Of a stretch of 33,510 nucleotides of DNA, positions 6,637 to 14,446 are shown piece after piece. Source of the stretch: Methanothrix harundinacea (GTDB lineage Archaea; Halobacteriota; Methanosarcinia; Methanotrichales; Methanotrichaceae); the NCBI GenBank assembly GCA_002502785.1, contig DAQG01000091.1, forward strand, positions 1-33,510. The letters run 5' to 3'. The stretch's first letter is position 1; each line of letters opens with the position of its first letter. A program made the translations under genes and the position numbers. The notes beneath the pieces were generated by a model that was not told the DNA's origin, searched no databases, and saw only the letters and a program-made list of their open reading frames with translations.

Positions 6637-8391
6637 TTGACTCGTTTATTCAGATTTATCGTACCGATTGCTTGCTTCCTGATATTTCAGGGTGTTTATG
6701 CCATCGACATATCGTTTTCGGCTAGCAGTGGCGGTGGGTCGGTCGGAATTACCGACTCTTACGACGTCGACGACCGCGTCGGCGTCAGCGGTCGATCCTC
6801 CGCCAGCTTTGGCGATGGAGTCAGCATGACCAACGTCAATAGCCTGTCGGGCTCTGGCGATGCGAACGTCAATCAGTTCCTGTACGGGAGCGGCTGGGGC
6901 GCAGACTACGTCGCAGAATATGCCCTGAGGACATCGGATGCTTCCAGCATAGAGGGCTCCGGCAGCGTGAACCTGGTGCCGGACTCGGGCGGCATCTCGA
7001 GGTCCGTCACCACGACCGGCAGTTCTGAAACGATCTCTGAGCTCTTTGGAACTCAAGGCGGCGATTTTGCGGTCGTAGAATCTCGCGCACTCGGGGCCGA
7101 TATTTCCGCCACTCAGAGCTTCGCCGTGGGCCAGAGCGTCTCGGCCTCTCAGAGCATGAGTGCTGAGGGCCTTTATGCGGAGGCTTACGGCAGAGCGATG
7201 GACAACGACGGGAACCGGGCCGATACTATCGTTAAGATGCAAGGCGGCATCATAGTGGCCGACCAGGTGGCATATACCGGGGACAGCGCCTTCGTCACCC
7301 AGCGCGCCGAGATTGAAGGCGATTACGTCTGGGCCAAGTCCGAGGCCGAGGACAACGAGGGCAACATAGCTTTGACTACCTCTGAGATACAGGATGGGTC
7401 CCTTTTGACCGACCAGGGTGCCGCTGCCGATGACGACGCGATGATCGCAGGTCAGTATTCCGAAATAGAGGGTGAACTTGGCTGGGCGATTGCCAGTATG
7501 AGGGACGACAAGGGCAACCGTGCTTATACAATGACAAATATGGTAGGCTTGCACGGCGATGGGACCCTGGTGACAGACCAGCGTGTCAAGACCGGAAACG
7601 GTGTACAAGCTGATCAGATCTCCGCTGTCGATGCTGATCGCTGCTATGCTATGGCCGAGGCCTCTGATGGCGAAGGCAACTTGGCACAAACAGTAGCGAC
7701 TTATACTTCGCGCGCATCCCTCGTGACCGATCAGGTTGCGATCGCCGATGACGGTGCGATCGCAGGCCAGATAACCGAGATCGAAGGCCTTTACGGCATA
7801 ACGTTTTCTCAGGCCGCTGACACCGATTGCCACCACATCGCTTATACCGAAACTCAGATGAATAACGGAACCCTCTCGACGGTGGGGGGTGCAGGAGCCG
7901 GAAATGGTGCCGTAGCAATTCAGCAGTCGTTCGTAGACGCCTGGTGGGCCCATACCGAATCGTACGCAATGGACACCGGCGATAGATACGTTGAGATCCA
8001 AAACGAGGTCGAGAACGGAACCCTAGATACATTCCAGTGGGTCGAGACGACCAATAGCGCCGAAGGATATCAGAAGACGGAGATAGTGGGCGACTTCGCC
8101 TGGGCTCTCTGCGAGGCGAAAAACACCGGCAGAGGCTACTTAGCCTACGTCGACAACCGGGTCAATGGAAATGCATCCCTCAAATTCGAGGGCGGGGCCT
8201 CCGTGAACGACAGCGAGGCGAGGGCCCACCAGGTATCCCACGCCGAGGGTGACGAGATCCGGTTCCGGTGGAACACGGCGGGCCTTTGCGTCATAGAAAA
8301 GCCATATTTGGCTGGCAGCCTCGACACCATGTGCGAGATTTATCAAACTGTGTACGTCCACAGTATGAACTTTTGGATTAAAGAACCTTGA
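6637..8391 (+). CDS. Array gene A1: secreted acidic repeat protein
   Basis: 584 aa from TTG 6637. A longer frame from GTG 6613 exists, but the paralogues have no usable start there, so the TTG, 9 bases after GGAG, is preferred. A signal peptide (MTRLFRFIVPIACFLIFQGV, cleavage near VYA/ID) is followed by a conserved N-terminal domain (to about residue 145, starting IDISFSASSGGG). Next come about seven imperfect 45-50-residue repeats (145-490) of the pattern L-x-T-x-Q, A-x-x-GN/DD-x-A-x-x-x-Q, E-I-E-G, EDNEGN. A conserved C-terminal block contains VNDSEARAHQVSHAEG. The tail after it (GLCVIEKPYLAGS onward) differs from A2 and A3 and lacks the ATGA overlap into a B gene. It has no C-terminal membrane anchor. 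The function is unknown; a surface or sheath component is inferred. Confidence 0.8.
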   Translation: MTRLFRFIVPIACFLIFQGVYAIDISFSASSGGGSVGITDSYDVDDRVGVSGRSSASFGDGVSMTNVNSLSGSGDANVNQFLYGSGWGADYVAEYALRTSDASSIEGSGSVNLVPDSGGISRSVTTTGSSETISELFGTQGGDFAVVESRALGADISATQSFAVGQSVSASQSMSAEGLYAEAYGRAMDNDGNRADTIVKMQGGIIVADQVAYTGDSAFVTQRAEIEGDYVWAKSEAEDNEGNIALTTSEIQDGSLLTDQGAAADDDAMIAGQYSEIEGELGWAIASMRDDKGNRAYTMTNMVGLHGDGTLVTDQRVKTGNGVQADQISAVDADRCYAMAEASDGEGNLAQTVATYTSRASLVTDQVAIADDGAIAGQITEIEGLYGITFSQAADTDCHHIAYTETQMNNGTLSTVGGAGAGNGAVAIQQSFVDAWWAHTESYAMDTGDRYVEIQNEVENGTLDTFQWVETTNSAEGYQKTEIVGDFAWALCEAKNTGRGYLAYVDNRVNGNASLKFEGGASVNDSEARAHQVSHAEGDEIRFRWNTAGLCVIEKPYLAGSLDTMCEIYQTVYVHSMNFWIKEP

Positions 8392-8393
8392 CC

Positions 8394-8434
8394 ACGAACA
8401 GATCTCGCACGCTGACGACTGCGCTTGCAGCTGA
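8394..8434 (+). pseudogene. Array gene B1: 41-base deletion scar
   Basis: CGAACAGATCTCGCACGCTG (from 8395) matches the first codons of B2 (start 10342), but its ATG is ACG. It runs straight into TGCGCTTGCAGCTGA, which matches the last codons of B2 and B3. About 860 bases of a B gene are missing. The junction lies where the 5' copy reads CGACGGCGC and the 3' copy CGACTGCGC, so a deletion between short similar sequences explains it. Confidence 0.8.
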
Positions 8435-8461
8435 GTGGGGCCTTCACCTCCCACCCATTCG

Positions 8462-8480
8462 TTTTATTTTTGAGTTTTTT
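8462..8480 (+). terminator. T-rich terminator-like motif after module 1
   Basis: TTTTATTTTTGAGTTTTTT lies 28 bases after the B1 remnant stop, preceded by the conserved GGGGCCTTCACCTCCCACCC. Identical context follows B2 and B3. Confidence 0.55.
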
Positions 8481-8520
8481 AATCTCGATCGTCCGCCCGT
8501 GGCTGGCTTTCCAAGAACAT

Positions 8521-8602
8521 TATAAATCATTGTGTATACGATTTTTGGAATAAGCGAAAGTTATATCTGACTTAAACCGAAGCATATGTCAGGATTGGAG
8601 GG
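8521..8602 (+). promoter_or_regulatory. Conserved promoter/leader of array module 2
   Basis: TATAAATCATTGTGTATACG, then TTATATCTGACTTAAACCGA (TATA at 8561), then GGATTGGAGGG (Shine-Dalgarno to 8602). It is nearly identical to the copies before A1, A3 and A4. Confidence 0.65.
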
Positions 8603-8608
8603 ATCTCC

Positions 8609-10345
8609 CTGACCAGCTTATTTAGATTGATCGTCCCGATTATGTGCTTCCTGATTTTTCAGGGAGTTTATGCCATCGATATATCATTTTCAGCTAGCAG
8701 TGGTGGAGGGTCGGTCGGAATGACCGATTCTTACGACGTCGCCGACAGCGTCGGCGTCAGCGGCCGATCCACCGCCAGCTTTGGCGATGGATTCAGTATG
8801 ACCGACAGCCAGAGCCTATCGGGCTCTGGCGATGCGAACGTCGAGCAGGTCCTGTACGGGAGCGGCTGGGGCGCTGACTACGTCGTAAACTACGCCCTAG
8901 AGACCGTTGGGGCTTCCAGCATAGAGGGCTCCGGAAGCTCAACCCAGACACCGGTGGCGGGCAGCATATCAAGGTCCGCATCCACGACCGGAAGCTGGGA
9001 GACGGTCTCTGAACTCTGGGGTGTTCAGGGCGGAGACGTCGCAGGTGTCGGATCTTACGCTTTCTGGGCCGACATCTCCACCACTCAGAGCTTCGCCGTG
9101 GGCCAGAGCGTCGCAGCCACTCAAAACGTAAATGCAGAAGGATTTTATGCGGTGGCTTTCGGCGGAGCGATGGACAACGACGGGAACTGGGCCGAAACTT
9201 ACGCCGATATGTGGCTTGGCAGCATGGGCAGCACCCAGACCGCAAGGACAGGAAACAGCGCCAGCGCCTCCCAGGATACGACGATCGAGGCTGTAGATGG
9301 CTGGACTTGGACCGACGCCATGGACGCCACAGGGAACTGGGCCGGAACGTATGCGGGGATAGAATACGGTAGCCTCGTGACAGACCAGGAAGCAGAGGCT
9401 GGAAACAGCGCATTTGCAAGCCAGTATTCTGAGATCGAGGCAGAGTACGGCGAGGCCGGGTCCGAGGCCGAGGACGACGAAGGGAACTGGGCCGAGACTT
9501 ACGTTGAGTTGGAAGACGGCAACCTGGTGACGGACCAGGGCGCCGAGGCCGATGACGGCGCCGGAGCGGGCCAGTATTCCGAGATCGAGGCAGAGTACGG
9601 CTGGGCCTGGTCCAAGGCAGAGGATTCAGAGGGCAACGAGGCCAGGACAGAGGTCGAGATGCTCGACGGCAATGGTGAAGGAAACCTCGCGACAGACCAG
9701 GAAGCAGAGGCTGGAAACAGCGCATTCGCGGGCCAGATTTCACTGGTCGAAGGCGAGGAAGGATGGGCCAGAACCTGGGCCGAGGACTCAGGGGGCAACG
9801 AGGCCTGGACGGACATTGATATGCAGAACGGAACCGTCTTGACGTTCCAGGCGGCTGGGGCTGGAAACGGTGTCGGTGCAGGTCAGCTGACCCTCGTGGA
9901 TGCCGAGTTGGGCGAAGCCGAGAGCTACGCAGAGGACTCCGAAGGGAACCACGTCGACATATTTGCCGCGGTCGTGGACGGATCCCTCGAAACCTGGCAA
10001 TGGGCCGAGGCGACCAACAGCGCCGAAGGATATCAGGAGACGGAGATCGAGGGCGATTTAGCCTATGCCTTCTGCGAGGCTAACAACACTAACAACAACT
10101 ACTTCGCCTACGTCGACAACTGGGTCAATGGGAGCGCACACCTAGAATTCGAGGGCGAGGCCTCCGTGAACGACAGCGAGGCGAGGGCCCACCAGGTATC
10201 CCACGCCGAGGGTGACCGCATCTGGCCTTGGGCGAACTCGACGAACAACAACGATGAAAATGATACGGCGGGCTCCCATGATTTTGAGTCCTGGGCCTGG
10301 ACGAACGGGACCGGAGAATATGCGGATGTGGAGCTTATAATATGA
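8609..10345 (+). CDS. Array gene A2: secreted acidic repeat protein
   Basis: 578 aa from a proposed CTG start at 8609, six bases after GGAGGG. The codon aligns with the TTG starts of A1 and A3. TTG 8627 is an alternative but shortens the signal peptide. After the signal peptide (ending FQGVYA/ID) comes the shared N-terminal domain, then about seven repeats of 50 residues (about 150-500). The repeats are very regular: NLVTDQGAEADDGAGAGQYS, EIEAEYGWAWSKAEDSEGNE. The second, third and fourth well-aligned copies are spaced 150, 162 and 150 bases apart. The C-terminal block (VNDSEARAHQVSHAEG) is as in A1. Strongly acidic, Gly/Ala/Gln rich, with one conserved Cys (AFCEANN). The stop overlaps the B2 start (ATGA). 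Inferred surface or sheath protein. Confidence 0.82.
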   Translation: MTSLFRLIVPIMCFLIFQGVYAIDISFSASSGGGSVGMTDSYDVADSVGVSGRSTASFGDGFSMTDSQSLSGSGDANVEQVLYGSGWGADYVVNYALETVGASSIEGSGSSTQTPVAGSISRSASTTGSWETVSELWGVQGGDVAGVGSYAFWADISTTQSFAVGQSVAATQNVNAEGFYAVAFGGAMDNDGNWAETYADMWLGSMGSTQTARTGNSASASQDTTIEAVDGWTWTDAMDATGNWAGTYAGIEYGSLVTDQEAEAGNSAFASQYSEIEAEYGEAGSEAEDDEGNWAETYVELEDGNLVTDQGAEADDGAGAGQYSEIEAEYGWAWSKAEDSEGNEARTEVEMLDGNGEGNLATDQEAEAGNSAFAGQISLVEGEEGWARTWAEDSGGNEAWTDIDMQNGTVLTFQAAGAGNGVGAGQLTLVDAELGEAESYAEDSEGNHVDIFAAVVDGSLETWQWAEATNSAEGYQETEIEGDLAYAFCEANNTNNNYFAYVDNWVNGSAHLEFEGEASVNDSEARAHQVSHAEGDRIWPWANSTNNNDENDTAGSHDFESWAWTNGTGEYADVELII

Positions 10346-11241
10346 ACAGATTTCGCACGCTGACGACGGCGCTGCTCTTGGCAGCATTGATATCGACGGC
10401 CCCTGCTGCCTCCTGGACCGGCAGTGTCCACAACGTCACCGACGGTTCGTCCTGGTGGATCCACCGCCAGAGCGGAACGATGAAACTCAACATCAGCAGC
10501 TCGGTGGAGGGCGAGATCGCCCCCATCGCCGTCACCCCCGCGGGGAGGGTCCTCTCACCCCACTACTCGGGCATGGCTGATCTGGACGCTAACGACGTCC
10601 GGCTCCAGGAGCGGACGGCGGCCCTTGAGGGGACCTACAGCTCCGAGGAGCAGATATCCCTCAAAGCCGAGGCCGAAGCCAGCGTCAACAGGACCTATTC
10701 CAAGCCCGCGGGAAGCAACGTCTGGACGATAACCCTAGAGGAGAACTGGCCCGTCGCCCTCAACGCCAGCAGGACCGTCGACTACGTCGGCAAGAACATC
10801 AACGATCGGGACCGCGCGGGAAATAGCGGCGACAGCGTTGGAGCGAGCTTCCTTTACAACAAGGAGCTATCCAGGGAGAGGAACGTAGCCCTCAGACTAG
10901 AACGCCTGAACGCAACGGTCATCGCTACCAACGATACTATCATCAGCGTTGACGTATTCCCGACGAGATCCACAGTTTACTATATCACGTCTCACTCGAC
11001 GGGTATCGCAGATCTCAGGTACCGTCAGCTCGACTCTCGGGGAGATCTGATCAACCTCGGCGAGGAGAGGTACAGCGGAACCTACGACATAACGAGAAAA
11101 GTCGAGATGGAGTCCGTCTACACCAACGATACGGACGAGAAGGACTGGCTGTCGTGCTGCGTCGGAGGATGTTCCGACCTCGATCCCTGCGAGATCGCCT
11201 CGTGGGGCGAGGTTGGGGTTTTCGACTGCGCCTGCAGCTGA
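10342..11241 (+). CDS. Array gene B2: secreted glycoprotein-like protein with six-cysteine tail
   Basis: 299 aa. A signal peptide (RFRTLTTALLLAALISTAPA, cleavage near AAS/W) is followed by SWTGSVHNVTDGSSWWIHRQ. The mature protein has many N-x-S/T sequons (NVT, NIS, NRT, NAS, NAT, NDT), as in archaeal exported glycoproteins. The only mature cysteines are six in the last 30 residues (SCCVGGCSDLDPC, then FDCACS), suggesting a disulfide-bonded or metal-binding knot. The ATG overlaps the A2 stop, so the pair is probably translationally coupled. No known family was recognised. A partner or capping/anchor protein for the A repeat protein is an inference from the constant pairing. Confidence 0.85.
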   Translation: MNRFRTLTTALLLAALISTAPAASWTGSVHNVTDGSSWWIHRQSGTMKLNISSSVEGEIAPIAVTPAGRVLSPHYSGMADLDANDVRLQERTAALEGTYSSEEQISLKAEAEASVNRTYSKPAGSNVWTITLEENWPVALNASRTVDYVGKNINDRDRAGNSGDSVGASFLYNKELSRERNVALRLERLNATVIATNDTIISVDVFPTRSTVYYITSHSTGIADLRYRQLDSRGDLINLGEERYSGTYDITRKVEMESVYTNDTDEKDWLSCCVGGCSDLDPCEIASWGEVGVFDCACS

Positions 11242-11268
11242 ATGGGGCCTTCACCTCACACCCATTCG

Positions 11269-11287
11269 TTTTATTTTTGAGTTTTTT
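11269..11287 (+). terminator. T-rich terminator-like motif after module 2
   Basis: TTTTATTTTTGAGTTTTTTT, 27 bases after the B2 stop, in the same GGGGCCTTCACC context as the other copies. Confidence 0.55.
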
Positions 11288-11327
11288 TATCTCGATCGTC
11301 CGCCCGTGGCTGGCTTTCAAAGAAAAT

Positions 11328-11408
11328 TATAAATCATTATATATATGTCTTAGAATGAACGAAGGTTATATCTGACTTAAACCGAAGCACGGGTCAGGAT
11401 TGGAGGGG
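11328..11408 (+). promoter_or_regulatory. Conserved promoter/leader of array module 3
   Basis: TATAAATCATTATATATATG, TTATATCTGACTTAAACCGA (TATA at 11366) and GGATTGGAGGGG. The middle part (TCTTAGAATGAAC) differs from the other three copies, while the TATA and Shine-Dalgarno parts are kept. Confidence 0.65.
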
Positions 11409-11414
11409 TCTCCC

Positions 11415-13376
11415 TTGACTCGCTTATTCAGATTTATCGTCCCTATTGCTTGCTTCCTGATATTTCAGGGTGTTTATGCCATCGATATATCATTTTCGGC
11501 TAGCAGCGGCGGAGGTACCGTCGGGATAGCCGGTAGTTACGACGTCGACGACAGCGTCGGCGTCAGCGGCAAGGCGTCTGCCAGCTTCGATGGCGGCGTC
11601 AGCATGACTGACAGTCAGAGCCTATCTGGCTCTGGCGACGCGGACATAAAACAGGTGATGTACGGGAGCGGCGGCGCCGACTACGTCTTAAACTACGCCC
11701 TGGATATCCTCGGAGCCACCAGCATAAAGGGCACCGGCAGGTCAACCCTGACGCCGGTGGCAGGAAGCGCGTCGAGGTCCGTCTCCACCACCGGAACCTC
11801 GCTGATGACCTCTGAGCTCTCGGGCGTTCAGGGCGGAGACTTTGCTGGTGTCTGGTCCTACGGCCAATCCGCTGACGTCTCCACCACTCAGAGCGTCGAT
11901 ACGGGCCAAAGCGTCACGGCCTCTCAGAGCATCTCTGCAGAGGGCCTTTACGTTTGGGCTTACGGCGGCGCGATCGACGCCTATGGAAACTGGGCCGAGA
12001 CCTCCGTTGGTGTGCTCGACGGAAGGGTTGTTGCCGACCAGGAGGTCGAAGCCGGAAACAGCGCCTTCGCCAACCAGACCGCCGAATTGGAGGGCGGGTA
12101 CGGCTGGGCCTGGGCCGCGGCCGAAGACGAAGAAGGGAACGAGGCCTGGACGGAGTCGTATGTAGAAGACGGCGATATCACCACAGGCCAGTATGCGGCC
12201 GCCGATGACGGCGCCTCCGCCAGCCAGACCACGGTGGTAGAGGGCGAGGATGGCAGGGCCGAGTCTTACGCTGAGGATGACGAAATGAATAGGGTCATGA
12301 CTTGGGCCATGATTGAAAATGGAACCCTTGAGACCGACCAGATGGTCTGGGCCGGTGAAGACTGGTGGTTCGATGATGAAGGCGCGGTGGCCTCTCAGCA
12401 TACTTTCATCGAGGCCGATCGTGGAAACGCCACCTCCATGGCATGGGACGATGACGGCAACTTCGCGAGCACTTCCGCATCCATGACGAACGGGACTCTC
12501 GAAACTCACCAGGATGTTTGGGCTGGTGACGACTGGTGGTTCGATTATGAAGGCGCCGAAGCTTATCAGGATACTTTCATCGAGGCGGATCGTGGAAACG
12601 CCACCTCCTCGGCGCGGGACGATGACGGCAACTTTGCGAATACTTCAGCCTCCATGACGAACGGGACCCTCGAAACTCTCCAAGGTGCCTGGGCCGTTGA
12701 AGACTGGGGAGATGATTACGAAGGTGTCGAAGCTTATCAGAATACTTTCATCGAGGCTGATCGTGGAAACGCCAGCTCCGCGGCACGGGACGATGACGGC
12801 AACTTTGCGAATACTTCAGCCACCATGACGAACGGTACCCTCGAAACTTACCAGGGTGCCTGGGCCGTTGAAGACTGGGTAGATGATTACGAAGGTGTCA
12901 GAGCAGGTCAGTGGACGATGATAACGGCCGAGAACGGGTCTGCCATGTCGCGCGCCGAGGACACCAATGGCAGCTACATCAAGATCGGCGCCGAGGTCGA
13001 GAACGGATCTCTCGAAACCAATCAGTGGGTCGAGGCTGTCAACAGCGCCCGTGGGTATCAGAATACCAGCATCGTGGGCGACTTCGCATTGGCCTTCTGC
13101 GAGGCGAACAACACCGACCGCAGCTACTTCGCCTATGTCGCCAACCGGATCGACGGGAACGCCTCCCTCGAATTCGAGGGCAATGCCACCGTAAACGCCA
13201 GCGAAGCTTGGGCGAACCTGAGCTCCCACGCCGAGGGCGACCGCATCAGGGGTTTGGCGACGAGCACGTTTGGTACAATTAGCGACGAATATTGGGGCTC
13301 TTGCAACTATGATATCGTGGCCTATGAGAACGGAACCAGTGGATTTCTTGCCATTGCTAAGGGGACTACAATATGA
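11415..13376 (+). CDS. Array gene A3: secreted acidic repeat protein with Trp-rich repeats
   Basis: 653 aa from TTG 11415, seven bases after GGAGGGG. An in-frame TTG at 11400 lies inside the Shine-Dalgarno region and is unlikely. The signal peptide (MTRLFRFIVPIACFLIFQGV) is nearly the same as A1. The N-terminal domain is shared. The first repeats are of the A2 type (EVEAGNSAFANQTAELEGGY). Residues about 310-500 hold a different 57-residue repeat with VWAGDDWWFDYEGAEAYQDT and FIEADRGNATSSARDDDGNF, nearly identical between copies. The C-terminal block is diverged (ASLEFEGNATVNASEAWANL). It carries more sequons than A2 (NGT, NAT, NTS). The stop overlaps the B3 start (ATGA). It is the longest A gene, apparently through recent repeat gain. 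Confidence 0.83.
   Translation: MTRLFRFIVPIACFLIFQGVYAIDISFSASSGGGTVGIAGSYDVDDSVGVSGKASASFDGGVSMTDSQSLSGSGDADIKQVMYGSGGADYVLNYALDILGATSIKGTGRSTLTPVAGSASRSVSTTGTSLMTSELSGVQGGDFAGVWSYGQSADVSTTQSVDTGQSVTASQSISAEGLYVWAYGGAIDAYGNWAETSVGVLDGRVVADQEVEAGNSAFANQTAELEGGYGWAWAAAEDEEGNEAWTESYVEDGDITTGQYAAADDGASASQTTVVEGEDGRAESYAEDDEMNRVMTWAMIENGTLETDQMVWAGEDWWFDDEGAVASQHTFIEADRGNATSMAWDDDGNFASTSASMTNGTLETHQDVWAGDDWWFDYEGAEAYQDTFIEADRGNATSSARDDDGNFANTSASMTNGTLETLQGAWAVEDWGDDYEGVEAYQNTFIEADRGNASSAARDDDGNFANTSATMTNGTLETYQGAWAVEDWVDDYEGVRAGQWTMITAENGSAMSRAEDTNGSYIKIGAEVENGSLETNQWVEAVNSARGYQNTSIVGDFALAFCEANNTDRSYFAYVANRIDGNASLEFEGNATVNASEAWANLSSHAEGDRIRGLATSTFGTISDEYWGSCNYDIVAYENGTSGFLAIAKGTTI
12401..12913 (+). 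repeat. 171-bp tandem repeat in A3 (three copies)
   Basis: TACTTTCATCGAGGC occurs at 12401, 12572 and 12743, exactly 171 bases (57 codons) apart, with highly similar sequence between. A partial copy precedes 12401. The in-frame period and high identity point to recent unequal recombination or slippage. Confidence 0.85.
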
Positions 13377-14272
13377 ACCGATCTCGCGCGCTGAAGGCTT
13401 CGCTGCTCTTCGCAGCACTGATCTCGACGACCTCTGCGGCCTCCTGGACCGGCGGGGTGGACAACGTCTCCGACGGTTCATCATGGTGGATTCACCGCCA
13501 TAGCGCCACCATGAAATTCGATCTGAGCGGCTCGGTGGAGGGCGATATCGCCCCCATCGCCATCACCCCTGCGGGAAGGGTCCTCTCCCCCTACTACTCT
13601 GGCCGATCCGACCTCGAAGCCAACGACGTCCGTCTCAGGGAGCGGACGTCGGCCCTCGAGGGAACCTACAGCTCCGAGGAGCTGATCGGCCTCCGTTCCG
13701 AGGCCGAGGCCGACGTCAACTTGACCTACGCCAAGCCCGCAGGAAGCAACGTCTGGACGATAACCTGGGAGGAGAACTGGCCCGTCACCCTCAACGCCAG
13801 CAGGACAGTCGACTACGTTGGCAAGAGCATAAACGACCGGGACTTCGCGGGAAATAACGGCGATCTCGTCGGTGCGAGCTTCCTCTACAACGGGGAGCTA
13901 TCCAGGGAGAGGAACGTCGCCCTCAGGCTCGACCGCCTGAACGCCACCGTCGTCGCCACCAACGAGACGATCGTCAGCGCCGACGTCTTCACGACGAAGT
14001 CCACCGTCTACGATATCACATCCCACTCGACGGGGGTCGCAGATCTCAGGTACCGTCAGGTCGACTCTCGGGGAGATCTGATCAACCTCGGCGAGGAGAG
14101 GTACAGCGGAACCTACGACATAACGAGAAAAGTCGAGATGGAATCCGTCTACACCAACGAGACTGAGGAGAAGGACTGGCTATCATGCTGCGTCGGAGGA
14201 TGCTCCGACCTCGATCCCTGCGAGATCGCCTCGTGGGGCGAGGTCGGGGTTTTCGACTGCGCCTGCAGCTAG
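13373..14272 (+). CDS. Array gene B3: secreted glycoprotein-like protein with six-cysteine tail
   Basis: 299 aa, the same length as B2 and collinear with it throughout. Signal peptide SRALKASLLFAALISTTSA, then ASWTGGVDNVSDGSSWWIHR. Sequons are again frequent (NVS, NLT, NAS, NAT, NET). The tail SCCVGGCSDLDPC...FDCACS is identical to B2. The last roughly 250 bases are much closer to B2 at DNA level than the first half, which suggests gene conversion or strong selection. The ATG overlaps the A3 stop. Function is unknown; the constant pairing with A suggests they act together outside the cell. Confidence 0.85.
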   Translation: MNRSRALKASLLFAALISTTSAASWTGGVDNVSDGSSWWIHRHSATMKFDLSGSVEGDIAPIAITPAGRVLSPYYSGRSDLEANDVRLRERTSALEGTYSSEELIGLRSEAEADVNLTYAKPAGSNVWTITWEENWPVTLNASRTVDYVGKSINDRDFAGNNGDLVGASFLYNGELSRERNVALRLDRLNATVVATNETIVSADVFTTKSTVYDITSHSTGVADLRYRQVDSRGDLINLGEERYSGTYDITRKVEMESVYTNETEEKDWLSCCVGGCSDLDPCEIASWGEVGVFDCACS

Positions 14273-14300
14273 AGTGGGGCCTTCACCCCCCACCCATTCG

Positions 14301-14322
14301 TTTTATTTTTGAGTTTTTTTTC
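14301..14322 (+). terminator. T-rich terminator-like motif after module 3
   Basis: TTTTATTTTTGAGTTTTTTT, 28 bases after the B3 stop, with the same preceding GGGGCCTTCACC context. No such copy follows module 4. Confidence 0.55.
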
Positions 14323-14358
14323 TAAATAGACCGCCCTTGGTCGCCCGTCCTAAAATAC

Positions 14359-14440
14359 TATAAATCGTTATGTACACGATTTTTAGAACAAGCGACAATT
14401 ATATCTGATTTAAATCCAAGCATGAGTCAGGATTGGAGGG
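14359..14440 (+). promoter_or_regulatory. Conserved promoter/leader of array module 4
   Basis: TATAAATCGTTATGTACACG, TTATATCTGATTTAAATCCA (TATA at 14399) and GGATTGGAGGG. It is the most diverged of the four copies around the TATA flank, but spacing is kept. Confidence 0.6.
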
Positions 14441-14446
14441 ATCTTC

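Noticed and set aside
6646..8001. 451-codon open frame on the minus strand inside A1
   Set aside because: Shadow of a repetitive, GC-biased gene. The plus frame has a signal peptide, promoter and paralogues; the minus frame has none.
8793..9743. 316-codon Arg/Pro/Ser-rich frame on the minus strand inside A2
   Set aside because: Low-complexity antisense translation of the A2 repeats, not conserved opposite the other A genes.
9061..10100. A-protein repeats as true curlin repeats
   Set aside because: Spacing is longer (about 50-residue units, Q-to-Q 12 residues apart with shifted N and A), so similarity is only in style and no homology is claimed.
12401..12913. Tandem repeats as a CRISPR array
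   Set aside because: Repeats are 171 bases, contiguous, in frame and coding, with no spacers.
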